Assembly (NCBI GenBank): GCA_003223215.1
Contig: QHYH01000098.1
Coordinates: 62,001 to 126,000, forward strand
DNA length: 64,000 nt
Direction of reading: 5' to 3'
Source of the DNA: Acidobacteriota bacterium
GTDB lineage: Bacteria; Acidobacteriota; Terriglobia; Acidiferrales; UBA7541
Positions 8,537 through 15,693 of this stretch are shown here, in pieces. How positions within the stretch are numbered: the first letter of the stretch is position 1; every line of letters begins with the position of its first letter. The position numbers and the translations under genes were made by a program. The notes beneath the pieces are model-generated. The model did no database searches. It had not been told where the DNA came from and worked only from the letters and a program-made list of their open reading frames with translations.

Positions 8537-9485
8537 CTAGACAAAGCCCTGTGATTCGCTCCGCAGCTTCTCCGTCGTGTACTCAAAGGCGCGTCCCAAT
8601 TCAGCACGCTCGCGGAGTCTCAGGTTGGCAAGAACGCTCTGAATCCTGATGGTAATTCTGCTTTTGTTCGACGGGGTCGAACGCGGCCAGCAGGCCAGGG
8701 GGGAGTCCCGCAGCATAGTGGGGAAGCCGGGTCGCCAATTCGTTCGCAACATGCTCGAGTAGCCCACTGAAACGGTCAGACTCAAGTTTCCGCCGAAGCC
8801 TTTCCTCAAAGCGATTTTTCTGTGCGGCCACTGCAATCTTAGCGTCGGTAATTCCCAGGCAGCCAGCGAAGGAACCCTCGTTGAGAAGGTAGAAAGCAAA
8901 GAGCGACCGTTCTTCAGCGATCGTGCGAAGGTCGGCGACAGGCAAGGCGCGTCGGCGATCAATGTACTCAACAATTTCCGGCACTGTACGCAACTGGACA
9001 CAGAGATTAAGGAAATCGTTGAGCGAAAAATAGCTGATGGGAATGCCGTTGAATACCAACGGAAGCTCATCCGATTCTTGCCGCAGGGTGACCGGATCAA
9101 TGACCTCGATGAGGACGATGCCGTGTGCAACTGCTGGAAGACCGGTATAGAAGTCCACCCTCCCTCGCCGGCGATGCTCACACCACATCGGTCGGCTCGC
9201 ACCGGTGCGCAGTGCTCCTATTAGCTGTGAAGCCGCCTTCTTCGCCCGCTTACAGGCCCACGCCTGCAGCTTTCTTGCAGTACGGACAGTTGGGTCTTCC
9301 TGGCACTTTTGGGAAATCAAAATTCCGGGCGCGTCGCAGGTGACGAGAAAATCGGCCACTTCGCGCTGACTTCCATCCACCGTCTGTGGACTGCGGAAAA
9401 CGAACTCCGACACGAGCGGCAGCGAAAGGAATTCCTCGACTTGTCGCTCCGCCCAAAGTGTGCGCGATTGCAAATGTGCCGCCAT
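8537..9485 (-). CDS. hypothetical protein with restriction-endonuclease-like N-terminal pattern, probable frameshift near 8655
   Basis: From ATG 9485 the frame runs 294 residues and stops at 8601, but its last ~20 residues are poor. Removing one A near 8650-8660 continues instead into ITIRIQSVLANLRLRERAEL and a plausible C-terminus ending at 8537. The N-terminal ~110 residues (EFVFRSP, REVADFLV with E42 and D45, ILISQK with K60, then a helix ending in SQLIGALR) recall the strand-E/D-strand-K-helix order of PD-(D/E)XK enzymes, but the acidic residue next to the Lys is not obvious, so this is only a hint. It lies between the SIR2 gene and a small gene, all on the minus strand. Confidence 0.5.
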
Positions 9486-9598
9486 CCATCTGCTCCAGAA
9501 CCAGCATTGCTATTTTGCCACCACTGTGCCAATTCCGCTTGCATGGCGAAATAAGGACTCTGACCATGAAACAGTGCCCGCAACCTAGAAGCCCCGCC

Positions 9599-9940
9599 TC
9601 AAGTCTTGGATCGACTTTGCCCCGACCGTGTTCGGATCACGCGGCGCTTCTGCGGCCCATCCTTTTCCGGCCAAATGCGGTCGTGCCACTCAACGCAGTA
9701 AGCGACATCCTCGTAATGAAGATGAAGATTAGCCCAGTCGAGCTTAGGATGGACCGCTTCAGCAGGCGAGAGCTGACGCCTTGTCCGAATCCGATTGAGA
9801 CTTCGCTTCAGTTGACTCAGGTCGCGCGGGCGGAACGCTCTTAGGTCCCAGATTCTCGCACAGAGAGTGCGAGTCTTATCCTCAAAGGCCACAATGGAGT
9901 GCAGGTTGTAGCGGCTGTCGTCCTTTAGGACCAGTTCCAC
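9599..9940 (-). CDS. hypothetical ORF, possibly the displaced C-terminal part of the SIR2 protein
   Basis: 113 residues from GTG 9940, overlapping the 3' end of the SIR2 frame by about 60 bases. The coding text begins upstream of the GTG (GDPIPPFCVELVLKDDSRYN) and lines up with WLKAMCKG of the SIR2 frame if one G is removed from the GGGG run near 9963-9966. The simplest reading is a single protein of about 510 residues interrupted by a +1 frameshift, with this ORF as its C-terminal domain. A separately translated gene with overlapping start is the alternative. The sequence (YRNLHSIVAF-like, CARIWDLRAF, YEDVAYCVEWHDRIW) matches no family I know. Confidence 0.45.
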   Translation of the reverse strand: MELVLKDDSRYNLHSIVAFEDKTRTLCARIWDLRAFRPRDLSQLKRSLNRIRTRRQLSPAEAVHPKLDWANLHLHYEDVAYCVEWHDRIWPEKDGPQKRRVIRTRSGQSRSKT

Positions 9941-11129
9941 GCAGAACGGAGGGATAGGGTCGCCCCTTGCACATTGCTTTCAACCAACCAAGAACCCAGT
10001 TCGTGCCCGCCGTTGGACTCTTTTCTGGCGCGTTTCCGCCGAAGTCCTGCGGCTGGAGACATGGGTTGCCAGTGAATCTGCCTTTATTTTCCTCGGCAAG
10101 CAGCGGCGCAATCCACGCATGCAACTGTGCCAACGACTTGAACCTGGGGACCGGGTTTTCTTGCCACGGGTCATTTTGGAGAGTAGCCATAGCCAGCGCC
10201 TCGCAACTGCGCCGCGGGTGCCGAAGGAGCCAAGTTGTTCCCAGGTTTGCAGTCGTGCCGTAATGCGTTCGGCACAGGAAACGCTCCCATGTTTTTCTCA
10301 ACTCTTCCTCAGGTTTGATATCGACGATATTGACCTGGGCCAGCTCGAAAGTTGGGTTATCGCCCCATCCGCGCAATAGCAGGTCAACTGCCTCCACATC
10401 CGTTGCTGGGGCAGCATACCCGAAGATCGTGAGCATGTATCCCTGTTGAAGGGATGCCTCCAATTCCTTCCACTCGGCAAATATGAATGGGTCAGATTTG
10501 TAATTTTTCCGGCGCACGGGGTACAGCAAATTGGTGGGCTGGAGAGGCGCTCCACAATTTGAGCAAGTGTCTCCGCTGAATCCCTTGACGCGATCCTTAA
10601 TACAGACGGCTATCGCAACATTTCCATGTAAAAAAAGGATTTTGGGAAGCGGCGCAAATTCCCTATTGCGAAGAAATGCCTTGGCAAGGAACGGATCCCA
10701 ATTGAATGTGGCGATGCAGTCCTTCGGCCGCATCGACAACAAAAGACAGTCATAGAGCGTCGGGGCGTCAGGCAACTGCAACCGGTCGAAGTAAGACCAC
10801 ACTTTGGCTTCGATTTCTTCCCGGAGTGACCTGTGCATTCCAGTTGTGGCAAGTTCATCGTAAAGCGCTTCAAAGTCGACAGTTTTCTGGAATCCCGCGG
10901 CTTGGAAGGCCTGACCGAGTCCAAGGCAACCGACCAAATCAACCATGAGGGGAAGGCGCGATCCGTTTGCATCGCCGTTCGGGAATGCTGCCCTACTGGC
11001 ACCAGCGCCGAGAATCACAACGTGCGGCGACTCATTAACGTTCGTGAGTGGATTAAATGCAGGGAGCTGTGGCATTTCGGACCTCGGCGGCCCGGTCGGG
11101 CCGCGTGGTACCTGTACATTATCCGCCAT
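9882..11129 (-). CDS. SIR2-like domain protein (candidate NAD-hydrolysing defence effector)
   Basis: 415 residues. The sirtuin-type NAD-binding loop ILGAGAS is at 39-45. TFNWDPFL at 141-148 matches the conserved T-x-N-(W/Y)-D of SIR2 domains, and FLHGN at 166-170 supplies the catalytic-type His. A CSNC pair (189-192) suggests a zinc knuckle. FGYAAPATD (236-244) resembles the second nucleotide-binding GxG loop. Bacterial proteins of this sort usually degrade NAD+ in abortive anti-phage systems (Thoeris ThsA, DSR, pAgo-SIR2, SIR2-HerA) rather than deacetylate. It heads a minus-strand operon adjacent to the Jet and Fic genes. The C-terminus after residue ~385 is suspect because of a likely frameshift. 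Confidence 0.75.
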   Translation of the reverse strand: MADNVQVPRGPTGPPRSEMPQLPAFNPLTNVNESPHVVILGAGASRAAFPNGDANGSRLPLMVDLVGCLGLGQAFQAAGFQKTVDFEALYDELATTGMHRSLREEIEAKVWSYFDRLQLPDAPTLYDCLLLSMRPKDCIATFNWDPFLAKAFLRNREFAPLPKILFLHGNVAIAVCIKDRVKGFSGDTCSNCGAPLQPTNLLYPVRRKNYKSDPFIFAEWKELEASLQQGYMLTIFGYAAPATDVEAVDLLLRGWGDNPTFELAQVNIVDIKPEEELRKTWERFLCRTHYGTTANLGTTWLLRHPRRSCEALAMATLQNDPWQENPVPRFKSLAQLHAWIAPLLAEENKGRFTGNPCLQPQDFGGNAPEKSPTAGTNWVLGWLKAMCKGRPYPSVLRGTGPKGRQPLQPALHCGL

Positions 11130-11260
11130 GCCGACGCGAGAATAAGCCGCCGTAGCGGTCCCTTCCGCAAGCGGGGTTGGGGATTCTCATCCGGCGTTGA
11201 CAGTCGCACTTGCGCGAGGAATCTTTCGGCAGTTTTGCGCAGGCGGAATTGCGCTTAGCT

Positions 11261-11334
11261 GCGCCCAAATCCGAGCAACTTTTGGGTGCCGATCCCATCA
11301 CCCAAGATTTTGGGCGATGGGTAAATTTGGGCGC
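11261..11334. repeat. nested inverted repeats upstream of the SIR2 operon
   Basis: Outer arms GCGCCCAAAT (11261-11270) and ATTTGGGCGC (11325-11334) are perfect reverse complements. Between them lies a second hairpin: CCCATC (11294-11299), CCCAA (11301-11305), loop GATT, TTGGG (11310-11314), GATGGG (11316-11321). Extra TTTGGG and TTGGGCGC copies flank it. It sits between the SIR2 operon start and the 244-bp repeat. It could be a transcription-control site, a recombination site or a remnant of a mobile element end. Confidence 0.55.
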
Positions 11335-11350
11335 AACTTGGGCGCAAAAT

Positions 11351-11594
11351 CATTTTCCATTTTTTCCAAAACCACTCAAATCCGTGCCTTTTTTTCGAGA
11401 AACGTCGGTCGCGCCTTTCCGGTCGAATCTCGTAAGCGATGCAAACAAGCGAGTTACGCAGATCCTTCGAAGCTTCGATCCCGGGTCGTCGTCAAGATCG
11501 GAAGCCCGCGAGGCTTCAGATGTTGGATTCGATCATTGAATACCTCTTGCATTGCACCAGGAGGTCGCCGATTCAAGTCCACGCTTCGTACTGA
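11351..11594. repeat. 244-bp imperfect direct repeat, copy R1
   Basis: It begins CATTTTCCATTTTTTCC and ends near CACGCTTCGTACTGA. It matches copy R2 at 27038-27280 over its whole length with scattered substitutions and a few indels. Inside are tRNA-3'-end-like pieces (CTTCGATCCCGGGTCG; GAGGTCGCCGATTCAAGTCC), suggesting a degenerate attachment-site region. The TTTTCCATTTT motif is also present just before the tRNA-Gly 3' fragments at 23.3 and 33.1 kb. Confidence 0.7.
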
Positions 11595-12248
11595 AGCGGC
11601 CGGCAGCGGGCAGTCGGGATAGTTGCCCGACGACCTACTAGGCGGTTCCAAGCCCCGCTTTGATATTATGCTCTTCTGCGCTTTTCTGGTGTCCGTTTAG
11701 TGCCCACAATTCTTGCACGCCACCGTCTGAACTGTTCCACGAGCCGTCAGACCTCCCGACACTCGTGTTGGGGGGCCAATAGGCCGGTTATCCAAATCCA
11801 TTCGCCCGGAGCGCCGCAGAATCACTGGCTCGTGCGAGAGAAAGTCGTCGAAAACCTCTTGGCGGAAAACCACGAGGTCAGGAGTCACCTCTTGGCATCG
11901 CCCTGGTGGTTTCCAACAGCCCAGGTTCGCATTCGCTGATAGGTCAGATGTATAGGTTCGGCGAGGCAAGGATGCGGCTGCGCTCTGTGCGAGCCTTTCG
12001 TGTTTCCGCATGCTGATCGAGATCGCGATCCGCCATAAATCGCGGGCTGGCAAAGGTGGCCGTATCGTCGTAAGCGCAGTAAGCGCAGCCTAATTTTCTC
12101 CGCCATTCCGTGGATGGCAGCACCGATCCCGCGAAGGCCGGGCCTTGCGGTGAGAACTGATCCGCCCCAGTCCGCACAGCGCAGGCCTTGAGGGGTAGTT
12201 CGGACGCGGGTTATAATTGACGCGGACCTTGGCTGGCACGGTGCGGCC
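11595..12248. other. gene-poor stretch, no convincing gene
   Basis: Several open frames exist on both strands but none has convincing composition. One minus-strand frame ends with VQTVACKNCGH (stop about 11697-11699), which resembles the zinc-ribbon end of a small protein, but its upstream part is unconvincing. I see no RNA gene here. It may be decayed sequence at an island border. Confidence 0.4.
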
Positions 12249-12636
12249 ATGAACTATTACGAAGTGCTGTGTGTTCCCGATAATTCGGACGACGGAACGA
12301 TTCGGTCTGCCTTCCGCAGACTTGCCCGCCGCTATCATCCTGATGTAGGCACCGGATCATCGCCCGAAAAGTTTCGCGAGCTTGCTGAAGCCTACGAAAC
12401 CTTAATCGATCGCGCTTCGCAGGGCCAAGTACGACCGAACTCTCACGAATTTCAGCAGGCCAGTACCCAGTCGGATCGGGCCACTCCGCGCAGCTCCAGT
12501 GACTTACTCCACGAGAAACTATGCGACGAGCCGCGGGCCATTCTGGCGCTCTCCATTGGAAACCTTCCAGTTCATCGAAGAAATGTTGCGAGCGCTGGAA
12601 GATGATTTCTTCTTCGGTTGGCCGCGTAGCCGCTAG
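12249..12636 (+). CDS. small J-domain (DnaJ-like) co-chaperone, probable frameshift in the linker
   Basis: Residues 1-~65 form a J-domain: MNYYEVLCVPDNSDDGTIRS, then AFRRLARRYHPDVG with the essential HPD, then FRELAEAYETLID. J-domains stimulate the ATPase of DnaK. The frame from ATG 12249 ends at 12605 with a weak tail. The +1 frame instead reads YSTRNYATSRGPFWRSPLET followed by FQFIEEMLRALEDDFFFGWP and stops at 12634-12636, which looks genuinely coding. A one-base insertion between about 12440 and 12500 would explain this. No DnaJ Gly/Phe or zinc-finger region is present. It heads a chaperone block (Hsp20, HtrA, GroESL). No Shine-Dalgarno is visible. Confidence 0.75.
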
Positions 12637-12705
12637 CGCCGAGACAGTTTGCGGCAGCAACAGATAATTGCGAAGAATCGTATGCGTTCCTCGTACAACT
12701 TCGGT

Positions 12706-12733
12706 TTGCAAGTTACCAAACTCATGCTATAAT
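12706..12733 (+). promoter_or_regulatory. promoter of the hsp20 transcript
   Basis: TTGCAA at 12706-12711 and a perfect TATAAT at 12728-12733 are separated by 16 bases. A start near 12740 would give a leader of about 140 bases before hsp20. A TTGACA at 12762-12767 further down lacks a clear -10 partner. Confidence 0.6.
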
Positions 12734-12766
12734 GCTGATAATAGGACGCTTAAAGAGCAGCTTGAC

Positions 12767-12883
12767 AGGAGGAATAAAACCTGCTATGAAGCAACTCAGG
12801 TTGCTCGGGAGGCGTCAAAGCAGACCGAGCCATAACATGCTCCCTCCTCCGAGGGGCTAGAAATTTGGATTAGGAGGTATGTC
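12767..12883 (+). promoter_or_regulatory. hsp20 5' leader: possible RNA thermometer with short leader ORF
   Basis: The leader contains a CCTCCT run (12843-12848) complementary to the AGGAGG Shine-Dalgarno (12871-12876) of hsp20, with about 22 bases between. This is the arrangement needed to hide the ribosome site at low temperature. A first AGGAGG (12767-12772) precedes a 24-codon frame (12786-12860, MKQLRLLGRRQSRP...) that ends before the hsp20 ribosome site. This is inference from complementarity; no fold was computed. Confidence 0.35.
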
Positions 12884-13375
12884 ATGACCAACCTTGTTCC
12901 TCGCGATAGTTTCTTTCAGGATCTGTTCGATTTCCGGCGGGATTTTGATCAGATCTTTAATCGCATGATGAGCGGATGGCCGTTCGGTGGCGAACGAACC
13001 GCGAACACGTCGACCACATTCGCTCCTGCAGTCGAGTCGTTCGTTGATAATGACGGTAAGAAGTATCACTGTCGTGTCGCGCTTCCTGGCATCGACCCCA
13101 AGGAAGTGCAAATCCAGGCGCTGGGGAACACGCTCACAATTAGCGGCGAGCGCAAAGTGAGCCATAGCTCGAAGGAGGTGGATTTCTTGCACGAGGAGAT
13201 TTCGTACGGGAAGTTCGAGCGCACCTTCACGTTGCCCGAAGGCGTGGACACCGACAAGCTCACTGCCGAGTATCAAAACGGCGTGCTGGAAATCACCGCG
13301 CCCGTTGCCGCTGCAGCATTGCCGCGGCGAATTGAAATTCGAACCACACCGCTGTCGAAGCAAATCGCTGCATAA
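12884..13375 (+). CDS. Hsp20/alpha-crystallin small heat-shock protein
   Basis: 163 residues. A variable N-terminal arm with the DLFDFRRDFDQIFNRMMSGW start precedes the alpha-crystallin domain (about 48-145; FVDNDGKKYHCRVALPGID, LTISGERKV, YGKFERTFTLPEGVD). The family's C-terminal anchor GVLEITAP and an R-I-E-I tail are present. It is an ATP-independent holdase that oligomerises and binds unfolding proteins in the cytoplasm. An AGGAGG eight bases upstream supports the ATG. It has its own strong promoter and possibly a thermometer leader; a strong hairpin follows. Confidence 0.95.
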   Translation: MTNLVPRDSFFQDLFDFRRDFDQIFNRMMSGWPFGGERTANTSTTFAPAVESFVDNDGKKYHCRVALPGIDPKEVQIQALGNTLTISGERKVSHSSKEVDFLHEEISYGKFERTFTLPEGVDTDKLTAEYQNGVLEITAPVAAAALPRRIEIRTTPLSKQIAA

Positions 13376-13422
13376 GCGAATAAGAGCGAATGAGTGCGAC
13401 AGTAAGGATGGGTTCGCAACGA

Positions 13423-13466
13423 GGGCCGGCCCGGAGCCAAGCTGGCTCATGGCTCCGGGCCGGCCC
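13423..13466 (+). terminator. strong GC-rich hairpin after hsp20
   Basis: A perfect 17-base-pair stem: GGGCCGGCCCGGAGCCA (13423-13439) pairs with 13450-13466 around a 10-base loop. It starts 48 bases after the hsp20 stop. No T-run follows, so termination may be weak or the hairpin may protect the mRNA 3' end. Confidence 0.6.
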
Positions 13467-13656
13467 AAACGGCTTGAGTGGCGGTATTTGTTATCTTAAA
13501 GCGCGTGTCGTTTGACCGCGATCCAAACCTAAATAACGCTGGCTGTCGCTGAGCCATGCTGCGGAGCGTCTGCGATCATTGACGCGACGCACGCGGGCGG
13601 CTTGTGAGCTACCGGAGGACTCTTGGAGAAGAACGCTTGGGCGGAGGTTAAAAGCC

Positions 13657-15198
13657 ATGAGAATCGATCTTCGAGAATTCAGTGGAGTCGCGCGGCGGAA
13701 TCGATGGGAATTTGCTGTTTTGCTGTCAGTGACGCTTCTCTGTGGCCTGCTTATCGGGACTGTGCTTCCCGGGCGCGGAGCGGTCGCAGCCAAAATCGAC
13801 AAAGATTCGGCCACACCGCTGGCTATTCCTGATCCCATTCATCTTTCGAGTGCCTTTGCGTCCATCGTACAAAGCGTGGAACCCGCCGTTGTGAATATTT
13901 CTACGACGCAAGTTCACAAAACGAGCCGCAGGCCACGACGGCCGCGTGGCTTTGACGATTCGTTTGACGATTTCTGGAATCGTTTTTTTGATTTTCCCGA
14001 GAGCGGACCCACCGCTGAGCGAAGCTTGGGATCAGGGGTTGTCGTTGACAAAAAGGGCTACATTCTGACGAACAATCACGTCGTGGACGGAGCCACGAAG
14101 ATTCAAGTCCAGCTCAATGGAGACACGGCGCACTATACCGCCAAGGTTGTTGGCACCGATGAAGAAACCGACCTAGCCGTACTCAAGATCGATGCGAATC
14201 GGGATCTTTCCGTGGCGAAACTCGGGAATTCAGACGGTGTCAAAGTCGGTGACTGGGTTCTCGCGATTGGTAGCCCATTCGGGCTGAAGGCGACGGTGAC
14301 TGCCGGTATCGTCAGCGCCAAGGACCGTGGCGGCGTCGGCGGACAGTTCCAACACTTCCTGCAAACGGACGCCGCCATCAATCCCGGTAATTCGGGCGGG
14401 CCGCTGGTGGACATGGCCGGGCAAGTCATCGGAATCAATACGGCCATTGTGACGCAAAGCACGGGATATCAAGGCGTTGGGTTTGCCCTGCCATCGAACA
14501 CGGCCGTGAATGTGTACAACGATTTAATTGAACATGGCAAAGTGACGCGTGGCTCAATCGGCGTGAGCTTCCAGGAGGAACAGAGTACAAATCCGATCGT
14601 GTTAAAGCAATTGGGTGCTCCCTACGGAATTGTCATCGAAGGAGTGGAACCGGGAAGTCCGGCGTCGAGAGCGGGGCTGAAGCCGGGCGACGTGATTACA
14701 GAAGTGGACGGGAATCCCGTGAGAACGGGGAACGACCTGGTGGACCGAATTACACACGCGAAGGTTGGAAGCATGGTGCGAATCAATTACATGCGGGACC
14801 GCAAGGAAATGGGGACCAATGTCATGGTCGAACCGCGCGATCGTGTTTTTTCAGGAACTGCGAACGAAAAGGAAGAGCCCTCCGATGAGAACTCTCCCGC
14901 GAAGTTTGGCCTCCATGCGGAAACTTTGAGTTCGGAACGAGCGCAGCATCTCGGAATGCAGGGTCAGCGCGGCGTACTTGTCTCGGAGGTGGAGCCCGGC
15001 AGTTTCGCTGAGGATATCGGCTTCGCGGCCGGCGACGTCATCGTGGAGGTCAATCACAACAGCGTGGACACGTTCAACGGGTTGCATCGGGCCTTGGCCG
15101 ATCTTCGCAAGGGGCAAGAGGTGGTGTTCAAGGTTCTTCGGCAGGATGAGAATCGGGGCCTGCTCACGGTGTTCCTTGCGGGCAAGGTGCCAGCCTAG
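13657..15198 (+). CDS. DegP/HtrA-family periplasmic serine protease with two PDZ domains
   Basis: 513 residues from ATG 13657, chosen because GGAGG (13643-13647) lies 9 bases upstream; a longer frame to 13579 has no ribosome site. A single N-terminal membrane anchor (WEFAVLLSVTLLCGLLIGTV) leads into a trypsin-like domain with His in LTNNHVVDG, Asp in TDLAVLKID and nucleophile Ser in NPGNSGGPL, so the triad is intact. Two PDZ domains follow (GVEPGSPASRAGLKPGDVI and VEPGSFAEDIGFAAGDVI). It degrades or refolds misfolded envelope proteins. A Phe/Asp-rich loop (DSFDDFWNRFFDFP) matches the LA loop that controls oligomerisation. It sits in a heat-shock block. Confidence 0.93.
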   Translation: MRIDLREFSGVARRNRWEFAVLLSVTLLCGLLIGTVLPGRGAVAAKIDKDSATPLAIPDPIHLSSAFASIVQSVEPAVVNISTTQVHKTSRRPRRPRGFDDSFDDFWNRFFDFPESGPTAERSLGSGVVVDKKGYILTNNHVVDGATKIQVQLNGDTAHYTAKVVGTDEETDLAVLKIDANRDLSVAKLGNSDGVKVGDWVLAIGSPFGLKATVTAGIVSAKDRGGVGGQFQHFLQTDAAINPGNSGGPLVDMAGQVIGINTAIVTQSTGYQGVGFALPSNTAVNVYNDLIEHGKVTRGSIGVSFQEEQSTNPIVLKQLGAPYGIVIEGVEPGSPASRAGLKPGDVITEVDGNPVRTGNDLVDRITHAKVGSMVRINYMRDRKEMGTNVMVEPRDRVFSGTANEKEEPSDENSPAKFGLHAETLSSERAQHLGMQGQRGVLVSEVEPGSFAEDIGFAAGDVIVEVNHNSVDTFNGLHRALADLRKGQEVVFKVLRQDENRGLLTVFLAGKVPA

Positions 15199-15261
15199 GC
15201 GGACGATGGATCGAGCTGCGAGGAGGAGAAGCGAAAGGCGAACGAGGAGGTCATGTGCGCC

Positions 15262-15693
15262 ATGAAAGGGAGCGGTGCTTGGAAATGGATGCTCGGGCTG
15301 GCCGCGGCGGTTCTCGCGGCCAAAACAAGCGTTATTGAGGCCGTGTTCTCGGTCCTTCTGTTGCTTGCGCTGGCATCTGCGATTCTGTTTTCGTTAGCGC
15401 TTTTTTCCATGGATTTCGTGGAGGCAACGGCCTGGGGGCTGGAATTCCTCGAAGGCCGCGTTCGCCACGCCGCTGATCGCACCCGCAACATTCTCTCCCA
15501 TTGTCTTCATCATGTGTCGGCCTGCGCGGATCCGCGGCAAGGTCTTTTCCTTCTGCTGTCGATGATGGCGAGGCCGATAGGAAGCGGTATCCACAGGTTG
15601 CTGCAGCCTCACGGGAAGCGTCGCACGAAGTTCGTTCAAGGTGCAAGGAAAGGGGAGCGCCAAGAATTCCGTGTTTCGAGAGAATGCAGATGA
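15262..15693 (+). CDS. hypothetical membrane protein
   Basis: 143 residues from ATG 15262; an upstream ATG at 15253 is only two bases from the GAGGAGG and is less likely. Two closely spaced hydrophobic segments (WKWMLGLAAAVLAAKTSVIE and VFSVLLLLALASAILFSLAL) suggest an inner-membrane hairpin, followed by a basic cytoplasmic tail. It starts 63 bases after the HtrA gene and its end overlaps the start of the hydrolase gene, so it is probably in one transcript. I recognise no family. The basic C-terminal half is of lower coding quality. Confidence 0.45.
   Translation: MKGSGAWKWMLGLAAAVLAAKTSVIEAVFSVLLLLALASAILFSLALFSMDFVEATAWGLEFLEGRVRHAADRTRNILSHCLHHVSACADPRQGLFLLLSMMARPIGSGIHRLLQPHGKRRTKFVQGARKGERQEFRVSRECR

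Noticed and set aside
9250-9583. Several overlapping plus- and minus-strand frames near the start of the nuclease-like gene
   Set aside because: They overlap the better-supported frame from ATG 9485 and have poor composition.
11349-11594. Integron attC-like sites or a degenerate tRNA gene in R1
   Set aside because: T-loop-like and stem-like pieces occur but arms do not pair into a cloverleaf, and no IntI or cassette structure is visible.
12211-12711. 166-codon minus-strand frame opposite the J-domain gene
   Set aside because: The plus strand carries a J-domain with HPD; the minus frame has no domain features.
12786-12860. Annotating the 24-codon frame in the hsp20 leader as a gene
   Set aside because: It has a distant AGGAGG but no similarity or conservation evidence; kept only as part of the leader description.
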